Assembly (NCBI GenBank): GCA_944472155.2
Contig: OX235271.1
Span: forward strand, 94,997,256 to 95,061,255
Direction of reading: 5' to 3'
Length of the DNA stretch: 64,000 bases
Source of the DNA: Trichobilharzia szidati
Lineage: Eukaryota > Platyhelminthes > Trematoda > Strigeidida > Schistosomatidae
Part shown: one piece after another, positions 10,545 through 21,501 of the stretch
Numbering within the stretch: position 1 is the stretch's first letter
Layout of the letters: the number at the start of each line of letters is the position of its first letter
Made by a program: the position numbers and the translations under genes
Notes under the pieces: model-generated
Databases searched by the model: none
What the model was told of the DNA's origin: nothing
What the model saw: only the letters and a program-made list of their open reading frames with translations

Positions 10545-13380
10545 TTTTTATCATTCATTCCTGGGACTCAGAGTGGATCATATGGTTTCAGCCACACGAC
10601 TGCATACAAGCTGTTATTTCATCTTCATATATTACAAAAGGGTACCAAACTTTCTGATCCCCATTCACCTTCCAATATACGGCCTTATATGGGGTGTCAC
10701 TTGAAGGCTTACTCAGAGAAAATCAAGTCCATCGCCATTTCCTTCTCCAAATTTATTGAGTATTAGCTTTTTAGCCGATTCACTGACTACCAAAACTTCC
10801 TTAATGCTCGTTTTTCCCAGCTGGCCATCTGACAGTTGTTGATGGAAGTCTGTGACGTTTTGGAACCCCATTTGACGATGCATGCTCTAGGTCAGTGAAG
10901 CATAGAGAAGCACTGGCTTGACATTAGTGTTGAGAATCCGGATCTTCGTCTTTGTGCAGAGTGATGTAGACCTCCAAAGTGATTTAAGAGTAACGATTAT
11001 ATTTCCTGTTTCCCTGATCACATTCTGACTGTCTTTAACATTCTCACTCATGCTGCCTGTAGTTGAAGCCATGGAGTCTGTCAATGCAAGTGAAAAAAGA
11101 CGTGATTTGTATTTCTTCCGTTGATGGTGGTTGGTGATTGTTCTTGTTCTCTAGCTTTCTTCATCCCATCTGTCTTCCCTGTGCTCACCTGAAGCTTTGT
11201 CTTTGCTGCCTCTTCTGCCAATTTTAGGTTTTCACTTGTAAATGATAGACTTTTTGAGGCAAGATACATTCATCCACCGGGACCACATCTTCTTGGGTCT
11301 TTTTGTCGATCTCAGGTATTCTCACCCTTCAGCTTTTCAAAGTCAAGACCATCACATTTAAGATGATCAGTGATAGTTGGAAACCTTGACTTACTCAAGT
11401 ATTCAATTCGAATTCCCTGGTGAACTCCCTATTTCGACTTCCTTGACATGTGCCATTGTCATATAAGTGTGGAATGAAGTTTATAAATGTATGTGGCACT
11501 GCACACTATAGTGCTGAGGTAGTCACCAAATTACTTCAAAGTCGATGCTGTCGAAAGCTTTTTTAAAATTCTTTGGGCTGATTAACTTTCTCGGTTCTTT
11601 CCGACGATAATGCATAGTATTGTAATTTTATGCATGCAGGGTGAGTTTATCCTGATTTCAGCCTGTTCTGGAAGAAGGTTTGCATCCGGTGAATCTTTTA
11701 GTCTGCAAAGACAATGCGGATTAATTTTTTTCCTTTAATTGGACGGGAACATGATGCCGCGCCAGCTTTGCATAGGCCTACATAGTTCTCATTTGTCAGT
11801 TTGACTAGGTAACCTTTCTTCATGTAGGCAGGTTGCTTTTCTTCCCTCAAAGCTTTCTAGAGTAATGTCATGAGCACATTTGCTTAAGTCTCTGGGTCTG
11901 TATTCAGTCCTTCTAGGGAAATCCCATGTGGTCTTGCTGCTTTTCCAGCTATCAAAATTTCACTTTTTGCGGGTGGATGGCTTCTAAGTGACAGTTCTCC
12001 AGCTGCCGGGAGAACATCTGGATGACTTGCAGGTGATAGTCGGTTAAGTAGTCCTTTGAAGTGATCAACCTATTGTTTCCTTTTTTCAACCTTTCTGACA
12101 GTTGGCTTGCCTAGCCTTCAAGGACTCTTTCTGCGTTCATCTCTCCCGGATAGCGGCCTGGTTATTTTTTATGATGTAGTAAGGTCTCTCTTACTTGAGG
12201 TCTGTTCTACTTTAGCTGCTAGTGTGTCGTAAGCGTCTTTCGTGTCTCCAGCAGTATTATTCACTCATCCGGTCAGTGCTCTACAGACTATACTCAGCTT
12301 CTTTTTTGTTTTTCATCTCTGCACTGGTTTGTTTTTTGATTTCCTATCCTTCTCTCCTCTATTAGATTTCACATTTCCATACTGAGCCATTTTCTGTCCT
12401 GCCTCTTCTTTGTGCCTAATGTGCTTATATAGATTACCTTTCACGTTGCTTTCAGAAAGTTCCAATGTTCTTTCATACAGATTTTCATAACGAAGTTGCT
12501 TATTGTCTCCCACTTTTTTCCTGATGGCTGCAGTGAATGTGTCCTACATAATTTCGTCCTTTAGTTTTTGAGTTTGAAGCTTGAACTGTGGTCTATTCAC
12601 AGCTTCTTTGGAAGCTTTCAACTTGACCTTGAGGGCCGCCTGCACTAGATAATGATTTGTGCCTACATCTGCTTCCCTCCTCGATTTTGTGTCCAGCAGG
12701 CTGCGTCTTCACTTCCTCGAGACTGAAATGGAGTTTATCTGGTTTTCAGTGTGTCCTTTAAGTGAAACTCGTGTCACGTTGTGCACATCCTTGAGCTTAT
12801 AAATGCCTCCTTCATTCACTAAATCACTGAAGGCTCAGAATTGTGCAAAGAGTTCTCCGTTCTCATTTATTTCACCAAGAGCCTCCCGATCGATGACGAG
12901 TTCTCTTCCTATGTTGTCTGCTTACAGTTCGGCATTCATATCACACATTAGGATTATATGTCGTCATTTTGGTGTGTTGACAATTACTGTCCGCAGTTTT
13001 ACATAGAAGTTCACCTCCTTCCTTTCATCTGCATTGTTTGTAGGTGCGCAGCACTGTATGATCAGACCAAGGCATCTAAGGACAGCGGAAGCATTTGCGA
13101 ATCAGAACCTTAAGTCGATGCCATGCATCTAAATAAAATTACATTTAACCTTTGTTTGGCCACCGGTTTCACAACCACTGTGTTTTCTGAATAGAGTTTT
13201 TATTACTCACTTTTGTTTCCTCAGCTTCCTGCCAAATTACATTTTTTCTCAGTTCTTAATAGTACCAAGTAACACTGTTTCATTATCTACTGTGTTTTGA
13301 CCTCTGAGCACGAACAGTTTTGCTACTATGTCACTCTTTTCCTCTATATTCCTCACTCATGTACCACCTAGTTGGTACTG
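10545..13380 (-). mobile_element. RTE/SR2-like LINE, decayed
   Basis: The longest LINE remnant here, read on the minus strand. Near 13000-12890 is the apurinic-endonuclease signature: conceptual QCCAPTNNADE, then DMNA and NIGRE..ID, followed by INENGELFAQFCAF. Near 12100-11700 come LNRLSP and GKAARPHGISLEGLNTD, the N-terminal part of the reverse transcriptase. Near 11250-11170 is AEEAAKTKLQVSTGK, and near 10960-10890 is KTKIRILNTNVKPVLLYASLT, from the C-terminal end. The 3' end matches the other RTE ends in the window ('CTGGGACTCAGAGTGGA' complement near 10560). Stops and frameshifts are spread throughout, so it is inactive. The 5' end is eroded. Confidence 0.8.
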
Positions 13381-13394
13381 TCCTTTTAAACCGA

Positions 13395-13550
13395 AATAAC
13401 TTCAAAGTAGATTTCGTCATGAACTGTGAGGTGAATTTAAGAAATATTGAGAACTAGGGAGCAATGGACAGCCATTTCGTCCTATTTAGGAACTCTTCAG
13501 CAGCGCATACTAATAATTCCTTCAGGAATCGTAGTATCACACTGTATTTC
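13395..13550 (-). repeat. HH-SINE copy with intact core motifs
   Basis: Minus-strand copy. The ribozyme region reads CTGAAGA, a stem II able to pair (GTTC/GGAC), GAAA, then TGGCTGTC. The catalytic boxes are intact, but stem I is only two or three pairs, so activity is doubtful. Confidence 0.6.
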
Positions 13551-13589
13551 AAAATACCACAAGTGAGAACTTACTAGTCATTAGAAATC

Positions 13590-13765
13590 AACCTGGTATC
13601 TGAACGGTCAGTGGGATTGCCTCATAACTCGAAGGTCCTGACTTCAATCCGTGGTGAGTGTGAGTGCACACTACTCAAAAGTTGCAAGTCAGGACAAAAC
13701 AGCTGTCCCATGCTTCCTGTTTTCAATAGGTCTGTAGCTTATATCGGTTTTTGAAAAAGTATCCC
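13590..13765 (+). repeat. HH-SINE copy, diverged
   Basis: Plus-strand copy with a tRNA-like head (about 13600-13655). The hammerhead core has become unrecognisable, while 'ACAGCTGTCCCATGCTTCC' keeps the 3' half. Confidence 0.55.
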
Positions 13766-14399
13766 ATGAAATTAATCAAGTTCTCACAACCCATTACCCG
13801 AGGAATTATTTTAATTTGATACAATTATCTTTACTTTTTCCTACAATGAAATCCGTATATTTTGTTGAGTTAAATATGTGACTATATGACTTTTAGGAAA
13901 AGTCATTTCCGATGAAGACTTACATTTTTATCACGCTTATTACCTTTTGCTACAATAGAAACGATTTGAAGTATAAAGACAGACTTTTTATATCATTGTT
14001 TGTGATACCGTTGGCATGCCTGGATTTTATTGACTATGGTTTGAATAAATCTTAATGAGTAGAATAGGAGCAAGTTACAATTAGTAAGAGTCGACAAGAA
14101 AAAAGCCGATTCTAAATGTGTGAACTAGCAGTCTTAATTTTTATATGATAAATAGATGTAAAATCTCGAAAATTAATTAACTTACTTTTCGAGAATTTTG
14201 TTAGTCTCTGGGTTAATGCTAAACACGTCTATTTTAATTTCAAGTCACTGTAACAACTAAGAGTATTAGAATGTTAGCTGCCAACTCACATATCGAATAA
14301 GATGTTGCCCAAATAATGATTATGATAAATAATTTTAGTAATCGAGGTTATTCGAATGCTGTTATATGGCTACTAATATTATACAACATAGCTCAGACA

Positions 14400-14740
14400 A
14401 AAACAAATTTTATTCAACTTTGAACACGGACTGATATCAGTTAGAGAACCTTTGAAACCTGGGAGTACTAGACATTAATTTCGTCCAGGTTTGGGACTCT
14501 CCTGCTGTACGCACGTATTACCTGGCGATCAAACTTAAAACAGATAAAATCCCAACAAGTTAACTCTTGGAAATTAATCCGGTGCTCACTAGTGTCCGTT
14601 TACAGTACAAGTTGCCAGGAGGTCTAGTGTGAAGTCGTAACCAACGGGGTTCGCCAGGTCAGGGCTAGTGACAAGTATTCACCGACGACACTGACTAGCG
14701 ACTGCTCTAAAGTCCGAATCAGTGGGTCACTAAATTCCAT
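14400..14740 (-). repeat. HH-SINE copy plus upstream extension
   Basis: Minus-strand copy whose core reads CAGGAGA, followed to the right by an extension containing 'CTAGTGTGAAGTCGTAACCA'. A similar extension accompanies the copies at 20285, 27045 and 44525, so the full unit may be longer than the tRNA head plus ribozyme. Confidence 0.55.
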
Positions 14741-14744
14741 CATA

Positions 14745-14910
14745 ATTGGCTGAATGGTCAACGAACTTTGTCTTGTAACCTGAAAGTCCCCGGTTCACTC
14801 CCTAATGAAGATGTTGATGCGTAGTGCTGAAGAGTCCCAAATTGGGACGAAATAACTGTCCAGTACTCTCTGGTTTCTAATAATCGTTTAAATCACATTA
14901 GTCCATGGAC
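14745..14910 (+). repeat. HH-SINE copy with best-preserved ribozyme
   Basis: Plus-strand copy with a tRNA-like head (A-box-like TGGCTGAATGGTCAACG near 14749; B-box-like CGGTTCACTCC near 14791), followed by the hammerhead annotated at 14821-14866 and the usual tail. Confidence 0.75.
14821..14866 (+). ncRNA. Hammerhead ribozyme (HH-SINE type)
   Basis: The order is stem I strand GTAGTG; core CTGAAGA (14827-14833), which fits CUGANGA; stem II GTCCC-AAATT-GGGAC, five perfect pairs; GAAA (14849-14852); a short weak stem III; and the cleavage triplet GTC (14858-14860), followed by CAGTAC, which pairs with the first strand except for one G-G mismatch. All required core bases are present. Stem III is minimal, as in Sm-alpha ribozymes, which are thought to act better as dimers. 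Self-cleavage is inferred from the motif only. Confidence 0.65.
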
Positions 14911-16055
14911 TTAATTGAAACAAATCAAGTTTCTTCAAACCAACTCTTGAAATTATATTTTGTGTAATTTCTCATCAGCCTTTAAAACGATATATCAAAA
15001 CCAAACAGCATGCACACTTGACCTCAGTGTGATTAGAAGATTTAAAGTACACGAACTAATGAATAATAATCAAGGTTAATCTAATAACAGAGAGTAATGG
15101 AGGCGTTTTTATAAACCAGGTGGTTAGTTACTGTTTCCTAGCAAGTGGAATATACAGCGTTTGGTTCTAGTAGTAAGCTGTGAAACTAAGACTTAAATAT
15201 GCAGCTATAAAAGAATATGGTAGTAATAATAATAAAGAAAATAGTACAAATAAAGACAATATTTACACTTGTCTGTTACTGCTGGGAAAGAATATTAATC
15301 TAGTTGTATTTGACTTAGGAGTGAAGTCTTTGAGAGAAAAAGGAAGTGAACAAACAGTTTTTTTATTAAACACAGACCAAACAGAAAAAAGTTTGATGGA
15401 AATTGCCACACCTGTGCTTAGCAATAGGAGGCGTAAAACTCGTACTAATAAAAGCTGTATTTTTATCGTTGTAGTGCTACATATTCATGAAGATCTTGAC
15501 AGGCGTTAATATTCCTTTTCCTAACCACGTTAGATTATGCTCAAGAAAGCGATGGTAGGTTTATCGAATCGGTCTGCCTATTCAACTATATCTTCACAAG
15601 TCAGACTCGCAAACTTTTCTTTCAACTGAAGCATAAATGTCAACAAATAATGAATTTAGTAGATATGATGGAGAAGATTTGTAGCTCAGGTGGATGATTT
15701 TGATGTGGTTGTGTTCTCTGAGCTGGATAGTTAATTTGCGAAGCTTTCATCACCCTACTAGGTGAAATCTTCAGCGCATACTTCAATTTGAACTCGGTAA
15801 AGAATTGTTCAGTTATTGTGTTCGATTTGTTTGACTAGGCAGCTACATTTCCTTTGAACACTAAGATCAGACATAGATCATTGTTTTACAACCTTCTGTA
15901 AGTAGTTCACACTAACTGTCCCTATTAAAGAAAACTTTACATTTTTTCGCCTCTACGTCCACTCTCGTATAATAAATCTTTGTGTATCTTTCTTAGTCCA
16001 CCTTTCGAAGTATCACTTATGCAGATTTTTCTAGCCTGAAACATTAAAGTGCTGT
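14911..16055. other. Non-coding, one unrecognised ORF
   Basis: Contains an open frame at 15180-15509 (109 codons from a TGTGAAA context) with no domain I recognise. It has no sign of splicing or repeat homology, and I do not call it a gene. The rest is AT-rich and unremarkable. Confidence 0.4.
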
Positions 16056-16250
16056 TCAGATACCGTGAGTCGGTGGCACAGTGGTCAGGACTCTCGCCGA
16101 CTATCTACATGGTCCGTGGTTCGATCCCCTACCGACGCACACCTGATATCAATAGGCGGCCTGCAAAATCTGGGCTACCCATATCATATGCTGAAAATTC
16201 CATACTTGTACCAAAGATGCGGTGTGGAATCAAGCTGTAATCAAAAATCA
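16056..16250 (+). repeat. SINE-2 copy, full length
   Basis: Plus-strand copy. The tRNA-like head has GAGTCGGTGGCACAGTGGTC (A-box) and GGTTCGATCCC (B-box). A body with GGCCTGCAAAATCTGGG follows, and the tail ends GGAATCAAGCTGTAATCAAAA. It is the cleanest reference copy in the window. Confidence 0.8.
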
Positions 16251-16661
16251 AATCAATTATACGACAAGAATAAATTCCTTGATAAAAATACCCCGTTTAT
16301 TGCCACTATCTGGTCTCCTTGATAGTTAGGAACATTATAGCTAGACGTGATTTGTGCAGTGGGTGCACACCTTCCTCATGGTTACATTTAGACCAAGCGT
16401 ACAAGTATCAAGAAACAACTAATCCGATTTCAGGACCGTGTGTCCATTAACCTGCATCATTTAACAGAAGATCAACTATTTTTTACTCCATGAAGATTCC
16501 TACAAGAATACGTATTCAGATATTTTTAAGATAAAGACGTGAACCATTCGAAAGATAGAAATAAACCCTTGGATCAGCTTCAGTCTTAGGTGCTTTACTG
16601 GAAGCAGATGATTATGATAATAACTTTGAGTTCAGAATAATTAAGATATATGGCACTTTTG

Positions 16662-16980
16662 TTGGTATTAGATGGTTGGAGGCAATCGGCAGGGAGCCTT
16701 GGTTTCGTGCTAGTTGGCACTCATCAGCAATGCGTATAGAAAACCTCGAAGGAACTCATGTCCCTTCTGATTAATGCCAGCTAGCACGAAACCAAGGCTC
16801 TCTGCCGATTGCCTCCAACCATCTAATACCAACAATTCAGAGTGCACCGTGATGGCGAGCCACCTAGCATGGTGGCCACATTGCAAACTTGATTGATAGA
16901 ATTCAGTCTGCACAAAAGTTAGGACTAGACGCATTACACTAGTTACTGACTAGTGTCCAATCAAAAATGTGTCATTTTTG
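16662..16980. repeat. Foldback repeat with associated flank
   Basis: An inverted-repeat hairpin spans 16662-16832: TTGGTATTAGATGGTTGG on the left is mirrored by its complement on the right. After it comes the family flank (about 16833-16980, 'GTGCACCGTGATGGCGAGCC'), which also follows the copies at 25883 and 43300 and precedes, in reverse, the copy at 45663. Confidence 0.75.
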
Positions 16981-17264
16981 TTGGTTGCAACTGAAATACC
17001 CTTTTGATTATAGATTAAGAACTATTTTAATTAGAAGAAAACTAAGATTCCCTATCTCTTTAGCATCTTGGATCCTTTCAGTAGGGCTAACAGACGTTCG
17101 CATTCTGGAGTAATCAGAGAATTATCAGATTTGACATTTCTTAAGTAACTGCTATCCTTATAATAAATAAACATTTTAAGAAATACGGAAATGCGATTCA
17201 TGGATTAGGAATTAGAATGACAAAATTTAGGTATTGTGAGTTAATTATGGAAACAGAACGTGAC

Positions 17265-17520
17265 CAATGCGATAAAGTATTTTTTAAAATTTATTCTTAT
17301 TTTAATTCCTTTATGTTCGTATTGGAACATAGGGCTTCAAGCTAGAGATTTGAAGTTTCGGTTGCAGTGGTGTTTATTTTTACGGGATAGGGTTGCTAGC
17401 CTCATGCCCAACCTTCACTCTTTACCAATCTTATTACTGGCTTAGTGAGGTAAACGATCGAACCCCGGACCATCTGGGTGGTTGATGAACATTCTACCGC
17501 TGTGCCACCAATGCACGCGA
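17265..17520 (-). repeat. SINE-1 copy
   Basis: Minus-strand copy with a tRNA-like head (B-box complement CGATCGAACCCC near 17456) and the tail complement 'GGAACATAGGGCTTCAAGC' near 17324. The tail resembles the 3' end of the RTE LINEs. Confidence 0.75.
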
Positions 17521-19114
17521 TAAAGTATATTTCAATCAAATTTACAATGTCACTGACAGACTGCAAAGTAATCTGCAAACTGTGAATCTGATTTACGGCA
17601 TCGCCAGTTAACCCAAGTAGCTAGCCAGAAATCGGTTGTCTGGAACTCATTCGGTTGTCTAAGCTAAGGCAAATTGGGTACATCAATGATGAGCTTGACC
17701 GCGAAAGAGCGAAACGGCCAATTGGTATTTAGATCACTGCGATATGGCTAGCAAGCGATAAGCGACTACTCGTGACAATCAATCAGTAGTATATAGCTTT
17801 ATATACTTCAATAATAAGATGATTTACTTGATTAAGGACATATATGATCAAATGTTATTAGCCAGTGACCTTTTAAGAATATTTTATTGGGCTTATAATA
17901 AAGAAATTAGGGCGGAATTCAAAAATAAAAAGGGTAGAAGTAATTTTTGTACTTTGATAATTTTATTGACCAAGTGTAACTAGATATTTTCATGTCAATT
18001 ACCACTGCATTGACTATAAGGTCAGACTGGTCGATTCAGGTCACTTAAGTTTTCAGTGTTACACTAAATGAGTTATCATGTTAGGCAACTTATATAATAA
18101 ACCTTTAACTCTTTAATTTGTAGGTTAGCTTAGGATATCTCATATAGCGTAGACCGTTTCTTTGTTACTTGAGAGGTTTATAGGAACCAGAGACTGATTT
18201 TTATTTAATGTATTCACTAAATAGAATAAAGAGGAGCAGTCCATTCAAGTGTATATGGTCGAAAGTGAACTACGATGGTTTGTGCAATTATCACTTAGCT
18301 ACAGATAAAGAAATGCTTATTGATTATGTCTTTTTAAACACATTTTCATGCACTTTAAGCACTATTCACTATACAATGCCTAACTTTCAAATCAGTAAAC
18401 ACATCAGGTTTCCTTTGATTATCATTTTACTTTATAAACGTTCCATTTTACCCTGTATAAGAGTTTATTCGCAAGTGAAAGCAACCAAACTAAGCCTCTC
18501 ATGAAACATTCTCAGTAATCCCATGATGGGAAGTTTTTACCAAGCAATTTATCTTCTTTATAACCATAAATCGTCCATCTATAAAATACTTTATTCATGT
18601 CAACACCTGCTGAGCTGTTAATTATCATGATGCTTTATCAATAAAAAATAAAAAATAGAGGACTGAATCACACAATACAATATTTTATTCACAATTACTC
18701 GCAGATAAAAATGTCAAACCTGACATAAAATCAGTTAAAGGAAATAATGATTGCATTTCTGCATTATTACTATTATTCTTACTTATTATTATTCTTTAAA
18801 GTAGATGGCAATCAGTATTTCTTCTTATTGTATCGATTCTATTACCTATACAGAATATAAGAAATAAATATAAACAGATACATGCTATCTTTTTTCGTCT
18901 AACTGAATTGAAATGTTTGTCTGAAAAGTAGAATTTCTATGTTGCAGAGAAAGTAGGTGTTCCAATGATTCCAGTTTACCTTATAATTATAGATTTTTGT
19001 ACTACTCGTCCGGTGGGGGTTTAACCTTTCATAGTTGGTACCTAATCGTATTTATAGCTCCCTCTCAATATTCATACTGTGATCAGAAACTAACAATCAC
19101 TTACTTAATTATTA
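17521..19114. other. Non-coding, no recognised feature
   Basis: AT-rich sequence. A 98-codon ORF at 18208-18504 shows no domain, splice context or repeat relationship that I can recognise. Confidence 0.4.
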
Positions 19115-19440
19115 TTATTATATATTATTGTTTCCTTTAATTCCTAGAGGAACATAGGGCTTCAGCCGTGCGTCTCCATTGCGTTCGGTTCTCTGCTAGA
19201 GTCTTCACCTGGCTCCAAGTCTGCCCACACGTTTTCATCTCCTCTTCATATGACCTCCTCCAAGTCACCCTTACACTGACGACCAACTCGTCGCTTCCCT
19301 TTCGGGTTCCACTCGAGCAGTGGCTTGTCTAGTGATGTCACTTGATGGTTTCCTCAGAGTATGGCCAATCCATCTCCATTTCTTCCTGCCTATTTGTTTC
19401 ACAATCGGATCCTGGTTCCTGCCAGAGATTTATTGACAGA
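19115..19440 (-). mobile_element. RTE LINE, 5'-truncated 3' end
   Basis: Minus-strand 3' end of an RTE-like LINE, very close to 31969-32539. It begins with the (ATT)n tail complement and 'TTTCCTTTAATTCCTAGAGG', and runs back through the ORF C-terminus region. It breaks off near 19430 at 'CCTGGTTCCTGCCAGAGAT'. Confidence 0.8.
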
Positions 19441-20174
19441 TTTATTCAGTCTCACAACAATTCAGGGTTGTGCACACTTCTTAAAGCATTCCTGACCTGT
19501 TTTGTTTGAAGTTTCCTTCAAGTAATACAACATGCTATCACGATGCTTAATGGAGAGCACAGCATGCAAGCCTGTAGTTCCGTAGAGGCCATTTTCGTGT
19601 TTCTCTGCTTTATTCCATGAAATGTGAGCTGTATTCCATGTATTTTGTTCATAAACCTAGGCAGCTTGACATTCCAGCTAGTATCTTATGTTATTAAGTA
19701 GATGGAAGCAATTGAAAGTTATGCTGAGATTGGTTAGAATAATATTTTAATTTACGAGGTGAATTTTACTCTTCACAATAATCGTATTCAGTATAATATG
19801 TATTCATAAGGTAACATTTATTTTAAACTTTTTTGATGCCTAGCATTTTAATGAATGGTAAATTAAAGCATAGTATCTAGTGCTCTTTCAGATGCTATTG
19901 TTCATTTACTTCCTCTATGTCATCGTATTTATGAGAGAGTGTTTTGAAACTTCTGTATTTCTTGAATACCTAAACATTTCTATGAGTGCATAATTTCTGC
20001 ATTATCTGCGTTCTACCCATTTTAGTGTTTAATCTTTTGACCAGACTTCCCATGGTCCTATTTCTACTGACCATCATCCTGCTGGCACTGTGAAGCTTGG
20101 CATTTTTTTAAAATCTTTTCCATATAAACAACACCAATGTCAAGATTGCAACACTGTTGGATAGCTTTCGCCAA

Positions 20175-20196
20175 CCACACACACACACACACACAA
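20175..20196. repeat. (CA)n microsatellite
   Basis: A short CA dinucleotide run in non-coding sequence. Confidence 0.9.
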
Positions 20197-20284
20197 CGAC
20201 ACTCACCGCACATACCGTTCTCAGCTGGAAGTTAAGTCTTTTAGTCTGGTAGCTGTTTTACACAGCTGCCAACGGAAATTTTAT

Positions 20285-20640
20285 TTCAGGATTTCATCAT
20301 GAATTGACATTGGTTAGAGGGCTATCGGAAAACCTGGGAGTACTGGGCAGCTGTTTCGTCTTAGTTGGGGACTCTTCATCAGTACGCACCCGCTGATGTT
20401 CGAACCCAGGACTTTATGGTTACAAGGCAACCTCATAGACCATAAACCCACTGGGACCCGATCCAATGGTCCATGAATTCTAAGTTCTGCCAATTCACGA
20501 TATGGCACGACCACTAGCGAATGTCATCGGTGGCGAGTGTTTGTCCTCACGCCCGACTTGCTGCACCTCACTGGTCCTCTAACCCTGCCAGTTCATGATG
20601 AAATCTTGAAACCAATCAAATCCCTTCAAACAACACTTCA
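20285..20640 (-). repeat. HH-SINE copy with extension
   Basis: Minus-strand copy with tail, ribozyme region, tRNA-like head (B-box complement GTTCGAACCC near 20399) and the upstream extension 'TTCACGATATGGCACGACC'. The core reads ATGAAGA, so the invariant C is A. A second, inverted tail lies at 20592-20635. Confidence 0.75.
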
Positions 20641-21206
20641 ATAGAAATTTCACTGGTGTCCATGCAAATAATCAAGGCTCAGTGGAAGCACACGGTACTT
20701 TATTAACAAAGCTACTAACAACTAAGCTACTTTTACCATATTTGTTGATCGTTTAACTCTCATCCTTTAATAAAAATTCTCAGTTTTCATTCCGCTGGTA
20801 ATGGAATATCGATTGTAACTTTCTGAATTCTTTTCTCATCCTAATTTTGTCGAATATCAAAATGTTCTTAACTTTAAGTCAATGTAAACAGTTTAGGAGG
20901 GAAATACTATACACTGGGTTCATACGCATTAGTATAATGTTCATATAACCTATTCAAAAGAACCTGAAATGGAGATTCAGGATTAAAATGCTAGTTGTTT
21001 CAAAATTAATAAAAAAAATCCTTGATGAATATTATGGAATCCTGCAAAACACAATAAGGTATGCTCATCATCTTATGACTTGTATTTGCCAATTATTATT
21101 TGAACTACATAGACAAGATTCAAAATTGTTTTCTTCGCATCACTATTGTAAAAGCTTTGCACTGGAAATATTAAACAATCTGCCTTAATTCTTTCCATTT
21201 TTACAG

Positions 21207-21297
21207 ATTTGCTTCTGTATTTGGATGCCTTGTCCTAAGCGTGTTATCCACTATTCATGAATATACAGAATCGGCTGGAAGAATTTTATTATATATG
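21207..21297 (+). CDS. KCNQ: KCNQ potassium channel exon (S1)
   Basis: Part of a voltage-gated KCNQ/Kv7 potassium channel, an integral plasma-membrane protein that assembles as a tetramer. This exon encodes most of transmembrane segment S1 and the start of the S1-S2 loop: conceptual CLVLSVLSTIHEY matches the conserved S1 C-terminus (human form CLIFSVLSTIEQY, from memory). It is 91 nt, starts with the last base of a codon and ends on a codon boundary, the length and phase I recall for exon 2 of vertebrate KCNQ genes. The acceptor is TTTTTACAG and the donor GTAAGT. The exon that should precede it (N-terminus and NFLERP-like motif) was not found upstream. The next exon is about 8.9 kb away. Confidence 0.85.
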
Positions 21298-21501
21298 GTA
21301 AGTTACACTATACTATGTTATTTTAGTATTTTTAATTTCCGATAAAAATATCATATAAACATATATATGCTGCGAATTTATTCTAAGAAGAAAGTTCATA
21401 TTTCAGGGGAGGTAAGTTTGTTCGTTACCAGTGCTTGTGGCTTAAAATTATCGATATCTAATCATAATAGAAGCTGAAGTTCAGTTAAGACATATTAGTA
21501 T

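Noticed and set aside
15180..15509. 109-codon ORF as a protein gene
   Set aside because: No recognisable domain, no splice context, low-complexity Asn/Lys-rich start and no related copy in the window.
16060..16140. Functional tRNA gene
   Set aside because: A- and B-box-like sequences are present, but no clean cloverleaf with anticodon arm is visible and a long SINE tail follows; repeated in several places.
16065..16322. Small ORFs over SINE-2 as genes
   Set aside because: They lie entirely in a tRNA-derived repeat and recur in other copies with changed frames.
18208..18504. 98-codon ORF as a protein gene
   Set aside because: No domain or conserved pattern; ORFs of this size arise by chance in 64 kb.
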